Source of the DNA: SLQH01 sp964612995
Lineage (GTDB): Bacteria; Planctomycetota; UBA11346
NCBI GenBank assembly: GCA_964612995.1
Contig: CAZTGE010000144.1
Coordinates: 1 to 9,936, forward strand
DNA: 9,936 nucleotides
Reading direction: 5' to 3'
Position numbers and translations under genes: made by a program. The notes beneath the pieces were generated by a model. That model saw only the letters and a list, made by a program, of their open reading frames with translations, was not told the DNA's origin and did no database searches. Positions 1 to 7,752 of this stretch are shown piece by piece. Numbering within the stretch: position 1 is the first letter of the stretch; the number at the start of each line of letters is the position of its first letter.

Positions 1-70
1 AAGATCCGAACAAGGCAATTCAGACGGACGCCTACGGCGCCGCTGATTATTGACGATCGCATGCATGCGC

Positions 71-100
71 ACGGGGCCGGCTCTGTGGAGCCGGCCCCGT
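71..100 (-). terminator. Strong GC-rich hairpin downstream of the sensor kinase gene
   Basis: Perfect 13-bp inverted repeat (71-83 with 88-100) around a 4-base loop. It begins about 20 bases past the stop codon of the minus-strand kinase gene. No T-run follows on either strand, so it is intrinsic-terminator-like rather than a textbook terminator; 3'-end stabilisation or a Rho-assisted end are alternatives. Positions 58-69 just beyond it form a separate 12-bp palindrome (CGCATGCATGCG). Confidence 0.5.
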
Positions 101-120
101 GTCGTTGTGCGGCGGATCGC

Positions 121-1845
121 TCAGTTCTCCGGCGCCGCGGGTGGGTCGGGCAGGTACCAGTAGAAGCGCGCGCCCCCGGCACCGTCGTCTGGCACCTCGA
201 CGCCGATGCTGCCGCCATGACGCTCGACGATGCGCTGGCACAGGGCCAGTCCGATACCGGTGCCGGGGTAGTCTTCGGCAGCGTGGAGCCGGCGGAAGAT
301 GGTGAACACCTCGTCGGCGCGCTCGGGGTCGACGCCGATGCCGTGGTCGCGCACCGTCACCCGCCAGCCTGCGCTCTGGCGATGGGCGTCGAGTTCGACC
401 TGTGGCCGTTGGCCCGGCCGGTGGAACTTGATCGCGTTCTGGATCAGGTTCTGCAGCAGTTGCTCCATCTGCTCGGGATCCGCGTGCACCGTGGGTAGCG
501 GTGCGCTGGTGATCCGGGCATCGGTCTCGCGGATCAGCGAAGCCAGGCCGTCGAGCACCTGGTCGCGGACGGCGTTGAGATCGACGCCATGGTGATCGGC
601 GGCATGGGTGGCGACGCGGGAGTAGCGCAACAGGCCCTGGATCAGGCGCAGCATCCGTTGCGCGCCTTCATCGATGAAGCCGAGGTACTCGCCCGCAGAG
701 CTGTCGCACCGGTAGGAGGCGTGCTCCTCGCGCAGCAGGCGGATGAATCCGGTGATCGTGCGCAGCGGTTCCTGCAGGTCGTGGCTGGCGGCATAGGCGA
801 ACTGCTGCAGGTCGGCGTTGGACCGTTCCAGGTCGGCGGCCAACTGGCGGAAGCGTGCTTCGCTGTCGCGTAGCCGACGCGTGGCTGCGAGGTTGTGCAG
901 CGCGTAGGCGAGATCGGCGGCGATCTCGGCCAGCAGGTCGTCCTCCTCGGGCAGGGGGGCGAAGGGTTCGGCGAGCGAGACCTCGAGATGGCCGTAGACA
1001 TGGTCGTCGTAGCGCAGTACGGCGACCTTGGCACAGCAGGCGCGGCTGACCAGATGGATCGGGCAGTTGGTGCAGGCCGTGTCGCCGGTCAGCGTCACCA
1101 GCCCGCCTTCGGCCCGGTCGGCCAGTGCGCAACAGGGTGGGGGTTCGCCTTGGCGCAGTTCGCGGGCCACGTTCTCGGCCGCCTGTCCGTATCCGGCCTC
1201 GTGGAACAACGGCGCGCCGAGCTCGGCGCCGCCACTGATATGCATCCAGGCGCCGCGGTAGCCGCGATTGCGGGTCAGCTGGTCGCAGGCGTCGCGCAGC
1301 AGTCGTCGCGGGTCATCGATGTGGACGATGCTGCGGCCGATGCCGCGGAAGGCGCGCAGGACGTTGTTCAGATGCTGGGCACGCAGTTCGCTGAGCTTGC
1401 GCGCGGTGATGTTCTCGTGCGCCACCACCACATAGCGCTCGCCGGCGACGTTGAGCGCGGCGGCGCGCCCGATGAACCAACGCTGCTCGTCGTCGCTGTG
1501 GCAGGGGTATTCGAGTGCGTGACGGCAACGCTGGCCGGCGCTCAACGCGCGCAGGCCAGCAGCGAAATCGCGCGCCAGGTCGCGGTCCAAGCCCACCGCG
1601 GCGTCGCAGACCGCGATGTAATCGACACCGCGGTAACCGTTGCTTGTCGCAGCGCCATTGGCAGCGGCGAACTGATCCCAGGCGCGGTTGGTGAAGCGGA
1701 TGACGCCGCCCCTGTCGAGGATCGCGATATTGCTCGGCAGGGCGTCGATGGTCGCGTGGAAGAGGTGCGGCGCCACTGCGGCCTTCGGCCAGTCGGCCGG
1801 ATTGCCATGTCCACCTTCGGCGTCGGGGGCCTGCATATAGCGCAT
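121..1845 (-). CDS. Soluble PAS-GAF sensor histidine kinase with a cysteine-rich GAF domain
   Basis: A 574-residue cytoplasmic histidine kinase. The order is PAS (about 27-148, ending in a PAC-like ITARKLSE), GAF (about 158-320), a coiled linker (about 320-350), HisKA with phospho-accepting His355 in the ASHDLQEPLR box typical of phytochrome-like kinases, and HATPase with N-box Asn470, G1 box from Asp500 (DHGIG) and G2 box GTGIGL at 528-533. No transmembrane segment or signal peptide is visible, so it should sense a cytoplasmic cue. The GAF domain carries Cys238, Cys239, Cys258, Cys261, Cys270 and Cys271, including a CxxCP motif, which could bind a metal or Fe-S cluster; that is inference. 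There is no receiver on this protein, so partners probably come from the adjacent REC proteins. ATG 1845 gives the full PAS domain, but its ribosome site is weak and ATG 1836 is an alternative. The gene is divergent from the REC-kinase operon. Confidence 0.93.
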   Translation of the reverse strand: MRYMQAPDAEGGHGNPADWPKAAVAPHLFHATIDALPSNIAILDRGGVIRFTNRAWDQFAAANGAATSNGYRGVDYIAVCDAAVGLDRDLARDFAAGLRALSAGQRCRHALEYPCHSDDEQRWFIGRAAALNVAGERYVVVAHENITARKLSELRAQHLNNVLRAFRGIGRSIVHIDDPRRLLRDACDQLTRNRGYRGAWMHISGGAELGAPLFHEAGYGQAAENVARELRQGEPPPCCALADRAEGGLVTLTGDTACTNCPIHLVSRACCAKVAVLRYDDHVYGHLEVSLAEPFAPLPEEDDLLAEIAADLAYALHNLAATRRLRDSEARFRQLAADLERSNADLQQFAYAASHDLQEPLRTITGFIRLLREEHASYRCDSSAGEYLGFIDEGAQRMLRLIQGLLRYSRVATHAADHHGVDLNAVRDQVLDGLASLIRETDARITSAPLPTVHADPEQMEQLLQNLIQNAIKFHRPGQRPQVELDAHRQSAGWRVTVRDHGIGVDPERADEVFTIFRRLHAAEDYPGTGIGLALCQRIVERHGGSIGVEVPDDGAGGARFYWYLPDPPAAPEN

Positions 1846-1895
1846 GATCGCCCGGTGGACCGCGGAATGAAGGACGAATCCGCTGCGTCGCTGTC

Positions 1896-1924
1896 TTGCG
1901 AGGGCGGAACCGAGGGGGTATCAT
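1896..1924 (+). promoter_or_regulatory. Candidate sigma70 promoter for the REC-kinase operon
   Basis: TTGCGA (1896-1901), a 17-base spacer and TATCAT (1919-1924) match the -35/-10 consensus well. Predicted start is near 1931, about 275 bases before the GTG at 2206. The -10 context GGGGTATCATGA is the same as at the promoter of the REC gene at 7844. Confidence 0.5.
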
Positions 1925-1969
1925 GATCGGTCCGGTGGGAAGCCTTCCGGTGAGAGTCGATCAGATATC

Positions 1970-2021
1970 CCATTCCCCTGGAATAGCGTGCATGGTCACG
2001 CGCACTATTCCAGGGGAATGG
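1970..2021. repeat. Perfect 17-bp inverted repeat, long hairpin
   Basis: Arms CCATTCCCCTGGAATAG (1970-1986) and CTATTCCAGGGGAATGG (2005-2021) are exact reverse complements. An inner stem CGTG/CACG (1987-1990 with 1997-2000) extends the pairing across a 4-base bulge at 2001-2004. There is no T-run after it on either strand. It could be a leader RNA structure, a protein-binding site, or a dispersed palindromic element; only one copy is in this window. Confidence 0.75.
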
Positions 2022-2033
2022 AATGGGGGCGTA

Positions 2034-2071
2034 GCGGGGGCGACTGCGCGCAGCGCAGAGCGAGCCCCCGC
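2034..2071. repeat. Compound inverted repeat in the leader
   Basis: Outer arms GCGGGGGC (2034-2041) and GCCCCCGC (2064-2071) enclose an inner stem CTGCGC/GCGCAG (2044-2049 with 2053-2058). It lies 12 bases after the 17-bp palindrome, and both would be in the same leader RNA. Confidence 0.55.
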
Positions 2072-2152
2072 GAACAAAAAGCCGCGCGGGTGCCGACCGC
2101 TACCATGCCCCTTGGGCTGCGGGCGGCGCCCGCGCTATGAGACAATAGCACA

Positions 2153-2186
2153 GCCGCGCTGGCGCGACGAATCCGACCAGCGCGGC
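2153..2186 (+). repeat. 10-bp inverted repeat just upstream of the ribosome site
   Basis: GCCGCGCTGG (2153-2162) and CCAGCGCGGC (2177-2186) form a perfect 10-bp stem with a 14-base loop. The stem ends 10 bases before the GGAG ribosome site at 2197-2200, so it could affect translation of the REC-kinase or be an operator. Confidence 0.55.
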
Positions 2187-2205
2187 GACACTGACTGGAG
2201 CGCAT

Positions 2206-3558
2206 GTGGACAGATCCGACCCATCCCTGCAGCGCGAGCTGACGGTCCTGCTGGTGGACGACGATTCATCGATGCTGATCCTGCTCGAGACCCTGTTGCG
2301 GCGTCGGAGCAAGCTGCAGTCGCGTAGCGTCGGCGATGCCGAGAGCGCCTGGCAGGAGCTGGAGCGGAAGGGCATCGACATCGTCATCGCCGACATCGGT
2401 CTGCCTGGGATCGATGGCTGTGAGCTGGTGCGGCGGATGAAGGCCCACCCGGATTACCGTCTCATCCCCGTGGTCCTGATCACCGGTCAGATGGCCGAGG
2501 ATGCGATCGACGCGGTGTTCGCGGCCGGCGCAGACGATTTCCTGACCAAGCCGATCCACGGGCGCGAGCTGCATGCCCGTCTGATCGCCGCCAGCCGCCT
2601 GCGGCGGCTGCATCTCGAGCTGCGTGGCAAGAACCGCGAGCTGGTCCAGAGCCTGGAGCAGCTCGAAGAGACCCAGCAGCACATGGTCCACCTGCAGAAG
2701 ATGGAAGCCATCGGTGCCCTGGCCGCGGGCATCGCCCATGAGATCAATACGCCGACCCAGTACGTCGGCGACAATCTGCGCTTCCTCAAGGACGCCTTCG
2801 CCGATCTCGCCGAGGTCGACGCGGCGGTGGAGGGTCTGGCGGCTGCAGCCGGCGGCGCGGGTGACGTGGCCCCGGCCCTCGCCGGTCTCACCGCTGCCCG
2901 CGAAGAGGCCGACACCGAGTTCCTCGCCGAAGAGATCCCCCAGGCGCTCGAGCAGGCGCTGGAGGGCGTGGATCGGGTCGCCAGCATCGTCCAGGCGATG
3001 CGGGATTTCTCGTACCACGGCACGGCCGAGAAGCGCGCCTGCGATCTGGAAGCGATCATCACCAGCACCAGCACGCTCGCGCGCAACGAGTACAAGTACG
3101 TGGCTGATCTCGAGGTCGACATCGCGCCCGATCTGCCGCCGCTGGTCTGCGACGAGAGCGCGATCAAGCAGGCGCTGCTCAACCTGATCGTCAACGCGGC
3201 GCATGCGATCGAGGAGCGGCAGAAGGGGGAGGGCGACGACGGTCGCGGCCAGATCCGCATCGCCGCCTCCAACGACGGGACCGACATCTTCCTCTCCGTC
3301 GCCGATACCGGGGTGGGGATCTCGCCGGAGGTCAAACGGCGCATCTTCGAGCCCTTCTTCACGACCAAGGAGGCCGGCAAGGGCACCGGTCAGGGGCTGG
3401 CGATCCTCCACAACGTGATCGTCGGGTCCCACCGTGGCTCGATCGAGGTCGAATCGCGACGGGGTGAAGGCACCGTGTTCACCCTGCGCATCCCTGGCGG
3501 CGACGCCCCGGTCACCGATCCGGGATCGACGGGCATGCTCCCGGTCCAGGGGGTGTGA
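2206..3558 (+). CDS. REC-HisKA-HATPase hybrid: receiver domain fused N-terminal to a histidine kinase
   Basis: A 450-residue soluble protein. The N-terminal receiver (about 12-130) has Asp18/Asp19, phospho-acceptor Asp63, Thr93 and Lys115 (FLTKP). A coiled segment (about 133-166) leads into HisKA with His178 in AAGIAHEINTP and an extended helical DHp segment (about 190-270). HATPase follows with Asn330, DTGVG at 367-371, FEPFFTTK at 381-388 and GTGQGL at 393-398, all intact, so kinase activity is expected. The receiver sits where a sensor domain would be, so its phosphorylation by another kinase may control this one. The start is GTG at 2206, supported by GGAG at 2197-2200 with a 5-base spacer and by the receiver beginning right after it; ATG 2204 is out of frame. 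It is coupled to the next gene, whose start is one base after this stop. Confidence 0.93.
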   Translation: MDRSDPSLQRELTVLLVDDDSSMLILLETLLRRRSKLQSRSVGDAESAWQELERKGIDIVIADIGLPGIDGCELVRRMKAHPDYRLIPVVLITGQMAEDAIDAVFAAGADDFLTKPIHGRELHARLIAASRLRRLHLELRGKNRELVQSLEQLEETQQHMVHLQKMEAIGALAAGIAHEINTPTQYVGDNLRFLKDAFADLAEVDAAVEGLAAAAGGAGDVAPALAGLTAAREEADTEFLAEEIPQALEQALEGVDRVASIVQAMRDFSYHGTAEKRACDLEAIITSTSTLARNEYKYVADLEVDIAPDLPPLVCDESAIKQALLNLIVNAAHAIEERQKGEGDDGRGQIRIAASNDGTDIFLSVADTGVGISPEVKRRIFEPFFTTKEAGKGTGQGLAILHNVIVGSHRGSIEVESRRGEGTVFTLRIPGGDAPVTDPGSTGMLPVQGV

Positions 3559-3559
3559 G

Positions 3560-4657
3560 ATGCCGGATGGCGCGGCCGACGCGCTCGCGAAGCTGCGATG
3601 CGAGCAGGAGGAACTCTACTACGCCGTTTCGCACGACCTGCAGGCGCCGGTCCGGGCGATGATCGGCATTACCGACCTGCTCGCTGCGGACTGCACCGAT
3701 TGCGGGGTGGCGGAAGGCCCGGAGTTGATCGCGCACCTGCAGCGGGCGGGCGTGCGCCTGAGTGCGATGATCCAGGCGCTGGTCCAGCTGGGGCGGATCG
3801 AGACCCGCGGCGCCCCCCCGGAGCCCTGCGATGCGGCCGCGGCCTGCGACGAGGCTCTGGCCGAGCTGGGGCCGGCGATCGAGGCCCGGGGGGCGAGGGT
3901 GCGGCGCGAGGCGCTGCCGTGGGTACAGGCGGACTCACATCAGCTGCGCTGGCTCTTCACCCTGGCGATCGAGAATGCGATCGATCACGGCTCAGCGCTG
4001 GAGCGCCCGGCCCGTGTCACCATCAGTGCCTGGCACGAGGGCGAACGGGTCTGTTTCGCGGTGCGCGACCACGGACCGGGGATCGCGGCCGAGCGCCGGG
4101 AGGAGGCCTTCGTCTTGTTCCGCCGGCTCGAGCGCGGTTCGGGTGACGATACGGGGATCGGCGCTGGTCTGGCCCTGGCGCGACGGATCGTCCGGCGCCA
4201 TGGCGGAGCGATCGGTTTCGCCGCTGTCGAGCATGGCGCAGAGCTACGCTTCGACCTGCGCGCCGCCGCGCTGGCGGATGCGGCCAAGGAGCTGCGGGTG
4301 CTGCACATCGACGACAATCCGGCCGACCGGCGACTGACCGAGATCGCCCTGCAGCGCAACGGGGTGAGCGTGGAGGGCGCCGCGAGCCTCACCGCCGGGA
4401 TCGCTCGCCTGGCCCGGCCGGGTATCGCCGCAGTCCTGCTCGACCTCGGTCTGCCCGAGTGCCAGGGCCTCGACTGCCTCGAGCGCCTGCGCGCTGCCGA
4501 GGTCGTGTTGCCGGTGTTGGTGATGAGCGGGTGCGACGACCCCGAGCGCATGGCCGCCGCCCGCGCCGCTGGCGCGAGCGACTACCTCGTCAAGGGCGAG
4601 CTCGATGGAGCCGGCCTGCGTGCGGCGATCGTCCGCGCCATCGGGCATCGGGTCTGA
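3560..4657 (+). CDS. Sensorless histidine kinase with C-terminal receiver domain
   Basis: A 365-residue hybrid kinase. HisKA begins almost at the N-terminus, with His25 in AVSHDLQAPVRA, so there is no input domain and no membrane segment. HATPase has Asn139, Asp170 (DHGPG) and DTGIGAGL from 197. The C-terminal receiver (about 245-362) has Asp251/Asp252, phospho-acceptor Asp295, Ser323 and Lys345. The reading frame stays open upstream to 3434, but that part lies inside the previous gene. ATG 3560 is one base after the previous stop and has AGGGGG (3548-3553) six bases upstream, so I chose it. Coupling to the REC-kinase suggests the two form a relay or a heteromer. The receiver is of a different type from the RpfG-like ones nearby (YLVKGE in place of F-x-x-KPC). 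The gene converges with the next one across 22 bases, with no obvious terminator. Confidence 0.92.
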   Translation: MPDGAADALAKLRCEQEELYYAVSHDLQAPVRAMIGITDLLAADCTDCGVAEGPELIAHLQRAGVRLSAMIQALVQLGRIETRGAPPEPCDAAAACDEALAELGPAIEARGARVRREALPWVQADSHQLRWLFTLAIENAIDHGSALERPARVTISAWHEGERVCFAVRDHGPGIAAERREEAFVLFRRLERGSGDDTGIGAGLALARRIVRRHGGAIGFAAVEHGAELRFDLRAAALADAAKELRVLHIDDNPADRRLTEIALQRNGVSVEGAASLTAGIARLARPGIAAVLLDLGLPECQGLDCLERLRAAEVVLPVLVMSGCDDPERMAAARAAGASDYLVKGELDGAGLRAAIVRAIGHRV

Positions 4658-4679
4658 GCGCTGCGCCGGGGGGTGGCGA

Positions 4680-5243
4680 TCAGACCGTCGGCGGATCGAG
4701 GATGATCGCGCCATCGGCGTCGCGCGTGATCTCGCCGATGCCCGGATGCTCGGTTTCGAGTTCGCGCAGCGTCTGCTCCTGCTCGCGGCAACGCTCGAAC
4801 AGATGCCTGGCCACGGTCAGCAGGCGTTGCTGCTCGAGACCGTGCCGCAGCCCCAGCGCCAGCTCCTCTGGGCAACAGGGCTTGGTGAAGAAGCGATGGA
4901 TCTCGCCTTCGTTGATCGCCGCCAGCGCCAGGCTGAGCGTGGCCTTGCCGGTGAGCATGTAGCGCACCGTGCTCGGCCACCGTGCGGCGATGGTGCGCAG
5001 GAGCTCGATCCCGCCCATCCCCGGCATGTCATGGTCGCTGACGACCAGATCGATCTCGTGCTTCTCGAACAGCGCGAGGGCGGCCTCGCCACCGGTGGCG
5101 GTCATCAGATCGAAGCGGTACGGCCGCATGACCCGGCGTAGCGCGTTGAGCACCATGGTCTCGTCGTCGACGAACAAGACCAGTGGCGGGCGTTCGGTCC
5201 GTTGCAGGAGTTCGTTGAAGTCCACTGCCAGCGTCGAGCTCAT
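4680..5243 (-). CDS. RpfG-type single receiver protein with a short C-terminal tail
   Basis: A 187-residue response regulator. The receiver spans about 20-140 with Asp26/Asp27, phospho-acceptor Asp70 (VVSDHDMP), Thr98 and Lys121 in FFTKPC. The tail (about 140-187) begins as a probably helical segment and has no known output domain, so signalling by protein contact is likely. It is the last gene of the minus-strand operon. Its ATG overlaps the TGA of the preceding gene (ATGA, 5240-5243), a sign of translational coupling, and GAAGGGA (5251-5257) gives a ribosome site seven bases upstream. A longer in-frame opening to 5486 is antiparallel-type Arg/Pro-rich sequence within the upstream gene, so I rejected that start. 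The receiver resembles those of the two operon partners more than those of the hybrid kinases. Confidence 0.9.
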   Translation of the reverse strand: MSSTLAVDFNELLQRTERPPLVLFVDDETMVLNALRRVMRPYRFDLMTATGGEAALALFEKHEIDLVVSDHDMPGMGGIELLRTIAARWPSTVRYMLTGKATLSLALAAINEGEIHRFFTKPCCPEELALGLRHGLEQQRLLTVARHLFERCREQEQTLRELETEHPGIGEITRDADGAIILDPPTV

Positions 5244-6421
5244 GGGGTGTTCCCTTCGTGCGCGGCGAGGCGGACCCGGATCGGGCTGCGCACGCCGTGG
5301 AGGATGGCGAAATGGCGGATGCGCTCGAGCAGGACTTCGGTGATGACGGTCTCTGCGCGCAGCAGTGTACGGTTGTCTTCGGTGACCACGTCCTGGAGCA
5401 GGACATGCCCGACCCGCAGCTGCTTGACGTCGACCGCTTCGACCTCCACCGCTACCTGCCCGGCGGAGGCGACCGCCGCATCGCATTCACGCCGCAGCGC
5501 CGCGAGCAGTTCGGGGTCGTAGTGGCCCCGGCGCCGTTCCATCTCGCTGATCGCGTGCATCGGCGCGTAGCCCCGGCTCTCGAGCAGGAACAGGTCGTTG
5601 ACCACCCGCAGGATGCGCGCGGTCAGCGGCAGGTCGGCGCCAGCGACGGCGTCTGCCGGTTTGCCGCTGCCGTCGAAGTTCTTTCCCGAATAGGTGATGG
5701 CCCGTGCGACGCGTTCGAGGTGGGGGACGTTGGCGACCAGCCGGCCGCCGCAGATCGGCACCTCCCGGATCATCTCGGCCTCGCGCGCGTCGAGTACCAC
5801 ACCGCGTTCGTGGCGTTCGAACAGCTGCGCGGGAACGGTCAGGCGGCCGATGCCGTGGAGCATCAACGCGAGGTCGAGTTCCCAGGCGTCGCGCTCGGGG
5901 TGACCGATCGCCCGGGCGAGACGGCGCACCACCTGACGCTTGGCCGGGTTCTGGCCCACGCCTGGGGCGTCGACCAGTTGCAGCAGCTCGCTCATCAGCC
6001 GGACCGAGCCGGCCACGGTGCGTTCGAGCAGCTCGCGTTCCGCGGTCAGCAACTGATGCTGGCGCAGCGCATCCTGGAGGGCCTGCCGCAGGATCTCGAC
6101 CCGGCAGGGCTTGGTCAGGAAGCGGAACACATTGCCTTCGTTGACCGCGTTGATCGCCGTGTCCAGATCGTTGTTGCCGGTGAGCATCATCCGCACGATA
6201 TGCTGGTCGTGATCGCGGATCCGCTTGAGCAGCTCGAGTCCGTCGATGTCCGGCATGCGCAGATCGGTCAGCACGACCGCGAAGGGGCCGTGGTCGGCGA
6301 TGGCATCGAGGGCCGCCTTGCCGCCGGCGGCCAGGGTGATGTCGAACTCCTTGCGCAGGTTGCGCTGCAGCGCCTTGAGCACGCTGCGCTCGTCGTCGAC
6401 GCAGAGGATGCGCGTGCCCAT
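5240..6421 (-). CDS. Response regulator with degenerate HD-GYP domain
   Basis: A 393-residue REC-HD protein. The receiver (about 1-120) has Asp9/Asp10, phospho-acceptor Asp53 (LTDLRMP), Thr81 and Lys104 in FLTKPC. An HD-GYP-like domain (about 158-308) follows, then a C-terminal region (about 318-390) resembling the tail often found after HD domains. Canonical HD-GYP enzymes hydrolyse c-di-GMP with a two- or three-metal site. Here the HD pair is His189-Gly190 (LMLHGIGRL), the HHExWDGSGYP stretch reads ITYSGKNFDGSGKP, and the helix expected to hold a further metal His reads REVPICGG. Loss of several ligands points to a non-catalytic signalling or binding role. ATG 6421 is preferred because AGGAGG lies exactly seven bases upstream; GTG 6427 would leave only one base. 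It sits between the REC-HDOD and REC genes in one operon. Confidence 0.92.
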   Translation of the reverse strand: MGTRILCVDDERSVLKALQRNLRKEFDITLAAGGKAALDAIADHGPFAVVLTDLRMPDIDGLELLKRIRDHDQHIVRMMLTGNNDLDTAINAVNEGNVFRFLTKPCRVEILRQALQDALRQHQLLTAERELLERTVAGSVRLMSELLQLVDAPGVGQNPAKRQVVRRLARAIGHPERDAWELDLALMLHGIGRLTVPAQLFERHERGVVLDAREAEMIREVPICGGRLVANVPHLERVARAITYSGKNFDGSGKPADAVAGADLPLTARILRVVNDLFLLESRGYAPMHAISEMERRRGHYDPELLAALRRECDAAVASAGQVAVEVEAVDVKQLRVGHVLLQDVVTEDNRTLLRAETVITEVLLERIRHFAILHGVRSPIRVRLAAHEGNTP

Positions 6422-6423
6422 GT

Positions 6424-7725
6424 TCACTCCTCCTGCGCGTCACCGGTCGGGCCGCCGCGTTCGAGCACTGCGGTGCAGCGCCTGGTGAGGCGGGCGACGC
6501 GCTCGGGCCCGCCGAGGGCGTCGGTGACCGCGTCGTCGATCCCGCACGGCGGCGTGCGCTCGGGATGGCTGATCTCGTCGACCGCGTTGGCCAGGTGCAA
6601 GGCGATCAACAATGGCGAGACCCCCGATGCGGCATGGCCGGGATCGTGATGCCAGGCCACTGCCTCGATCACCGGATCGGCCACGCCCCAGAGCCCGAGC
6701 AGGTAGGCGCCGACCTCGCCATGGGTCGCGCGGAACACCTTGCGCTCGGCCTGGTTGAGCGGCACGCCCCGGCGGCCGGCGGCATCGACGGTCCAACCGT
6801 ACTGCTCGGGCATGCGCGCGGCGAGGATGATCCGCCCCAGGTCGTGCATCATGCCGGCGACGAAGGCGCCGTCGGCCGCCTCCTTGCCCAGCTCCATCGC
6901 GGTGACGACCTCCTTGGCCATGATCGCCACGCGCAGCACATGGGCGTTGAGCTGTTCGAGGTCGACGCCGTGCATGTCCTCGGTCGCCATGACCTCGAAG
7001 GCCTGGGTGCTGAGCACCATGCCGTGGATGGTCTCCAGGCCGAGGATGTTGACCGCGTCGGCCGGATTGGTGATCCGTCGACGCAGACCGAAGAAGGCCG
7101 AGTTGACCAGCTTGAGCACTTTGGCGGTCATGCCCATGTCGCGGCCGATGACCTGACCGATCCGGGCGATGGGTACATCGTCGGCCTGCAGCAGGGTCTT
7201 GAGTTCGTTGTAGAGCGCGGGGAGGGTGGGCAGCGCGTCCTGCCCGGCGACCAGCGACGAGATGCGTTCGTTGGTCAGCACCCGGCGCATGGCGCCGGCG
7301 CGGGTGATCGCCGAGCACAGCTGTTCGGCGCTGCAGGGCTTGGTCAGGAACTGGTGCGCCGGACCGATGGTGCGGAATATCGCCGCCTTGTCGGTGTCTC
7401 CGGACAGGATGATCCGCACCGCCTCCGGCCAGCGCTCCTTGATCTCGGTGAGCAGGTCCGCGCCGTTGATCTCGGGCATGCGCAGGTCGGAGACGACCAC
7501 GTCGGCCGGCATCTCGCTCAGGGTCTCCAGCGCTTCGCGGCCGCCGCCGGCGAAACGCATGTCCCAGGACTTGCGACGGGTGCGTAGCATCCGCCGCAGG
7601 CCCTGGAGCACGCTCGCATCGTCGTCGACGAACAGGACCTTCAGCTTGCCGCGGGGCCTGAGCTGCGTCTCCTCGGTGCTGAGCGCAGCGGTCGAGAAGA
7701 TATTTGAAGATGTACCTGTATCCAT
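6424..7725 (-). CDS. REC-HDOD response regulator
   Basis: A 433-residue protein. After a flexible 25-residue N-terminus, the receiver (about 28-148) has Asp34/Asp35, phospho-acceptor Asp80 (VVSDLRMP), Ser108 and Lys129 in FLTKPC. An HDOD domain (about 160-370) begins with the typical LPTLPALYNEL. It keeps His294-Asp295 (MMHDLGRI), His335 and His359-His360, so it is less eroded than the HD domain of its operon partner. HDOD domains are generally regulatory, linked to signalling and motility control, and no specific reaction is known for this subgroup. It is the first gene of the minus-strand operon. ATG 7725 has AGGTG (7733-7737) seven bases upstream and a good promoter at 7753-7780. The next gene's start lies two bases past this stop, so the operon is coupled. 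Confidence 0.93.
   Translation of the reverse strand: MDTGTSSNIFSTAALSTEETQLRPRGKLKVLFVDDDASVLQGLRRMLRTRRKSWDMRFAGGGREALETLSEMPADVVVSDLRMPEINGADLLTEIKERWPEAVRIILSGDTDKAAIFRTIGPAHQFLTKPCSAEQLCSAITRAGAMRRVLTNERISSLVAGQDALPTLPALYNELKTLLQADDVPIARIGQVIGRDMGMTAKVLKLVNSAFFGLRRRITNPADAVNILGLETIHGMVLSTQAFEVMATEDMHGVDLEQLNAHVLRVAIMAKEVVTAMELGKEAADGAFVAGMMHDLGRIILAARMPEQYGWTVDAAGRRGVPLNQAERKVFRATHGEVGAYLLGLWGVADPVIEAVAWHHDPGHAASGVSPLLIALHLANAVDEISHPERTPPCGIDDAVTDALGGPERVARLTRRCTAVLERGGPTGDAQEE
6429..6434 (-). promoter_or_regulatory. Consensus ribosome site that fixes the start of the REC-HD gene
   Basis: AGGAGG on the minus strand, inside the end of the REC-HDOD gene. It is seven bases from ATG 6421 but one base from GTG 6427, so it favours the ATG. 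It is the strongest Shine-Dalgarno sequence I noticed in the window. Confidence 0.8.
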
Positions 7726-7752
7726 CGCTGAGCACCTGGGGGCGAATGGTCC

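Larger units (their letters stand above)
1846..2205. promoter_or_regulatory. Divergent control region with structured leader
   Basis: These 360 bases lie between divergent kinase genes, and I see no convincing gene in them. On the plus strand they hold a sigma70-like promoter near the left end and, beyond it, four inverted repeats: 1970-2021, 2034-2071, 2119-2133 and 2153-2186. A transcript from that promoter would carry a leader of about 275 nt. No clear promoter was recognised for the minus-strand kinase gene. A second, weak plus-strand candidate (TTGGGC 2112-2117, TATGAG 2136-2141) lies closer to the coding start. Confidence 0.6.

Noticed and set aside
895..1926. Plus-strand open frame opposite the PAS-GAF kinase
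   Set aside because: Mirror of a well-supported kinase; composition is Ala/Val/Gly/Asp-rich with no motif.
2266..3432. Minus-strand open frame opposite the REC-kinase
   Set aside because: The plus strand has intact REC, HisKA and HATPase boxes; this frame has none.
4658..4679. Terminator between convergent kinase-REC and REC genes
   Set aside because: Only 22 bases, GC-rich, with no clear stem-loop plus T-run.
5258..6649. Long plus-strand open frame opposite the REC-HD and REC-HDOD genes
   Set aside because: The minus strand encodes clear receiver and HD motifs here. The opposite frame has no recognisable domain and is an antisense shadow common in high-GC DNA.
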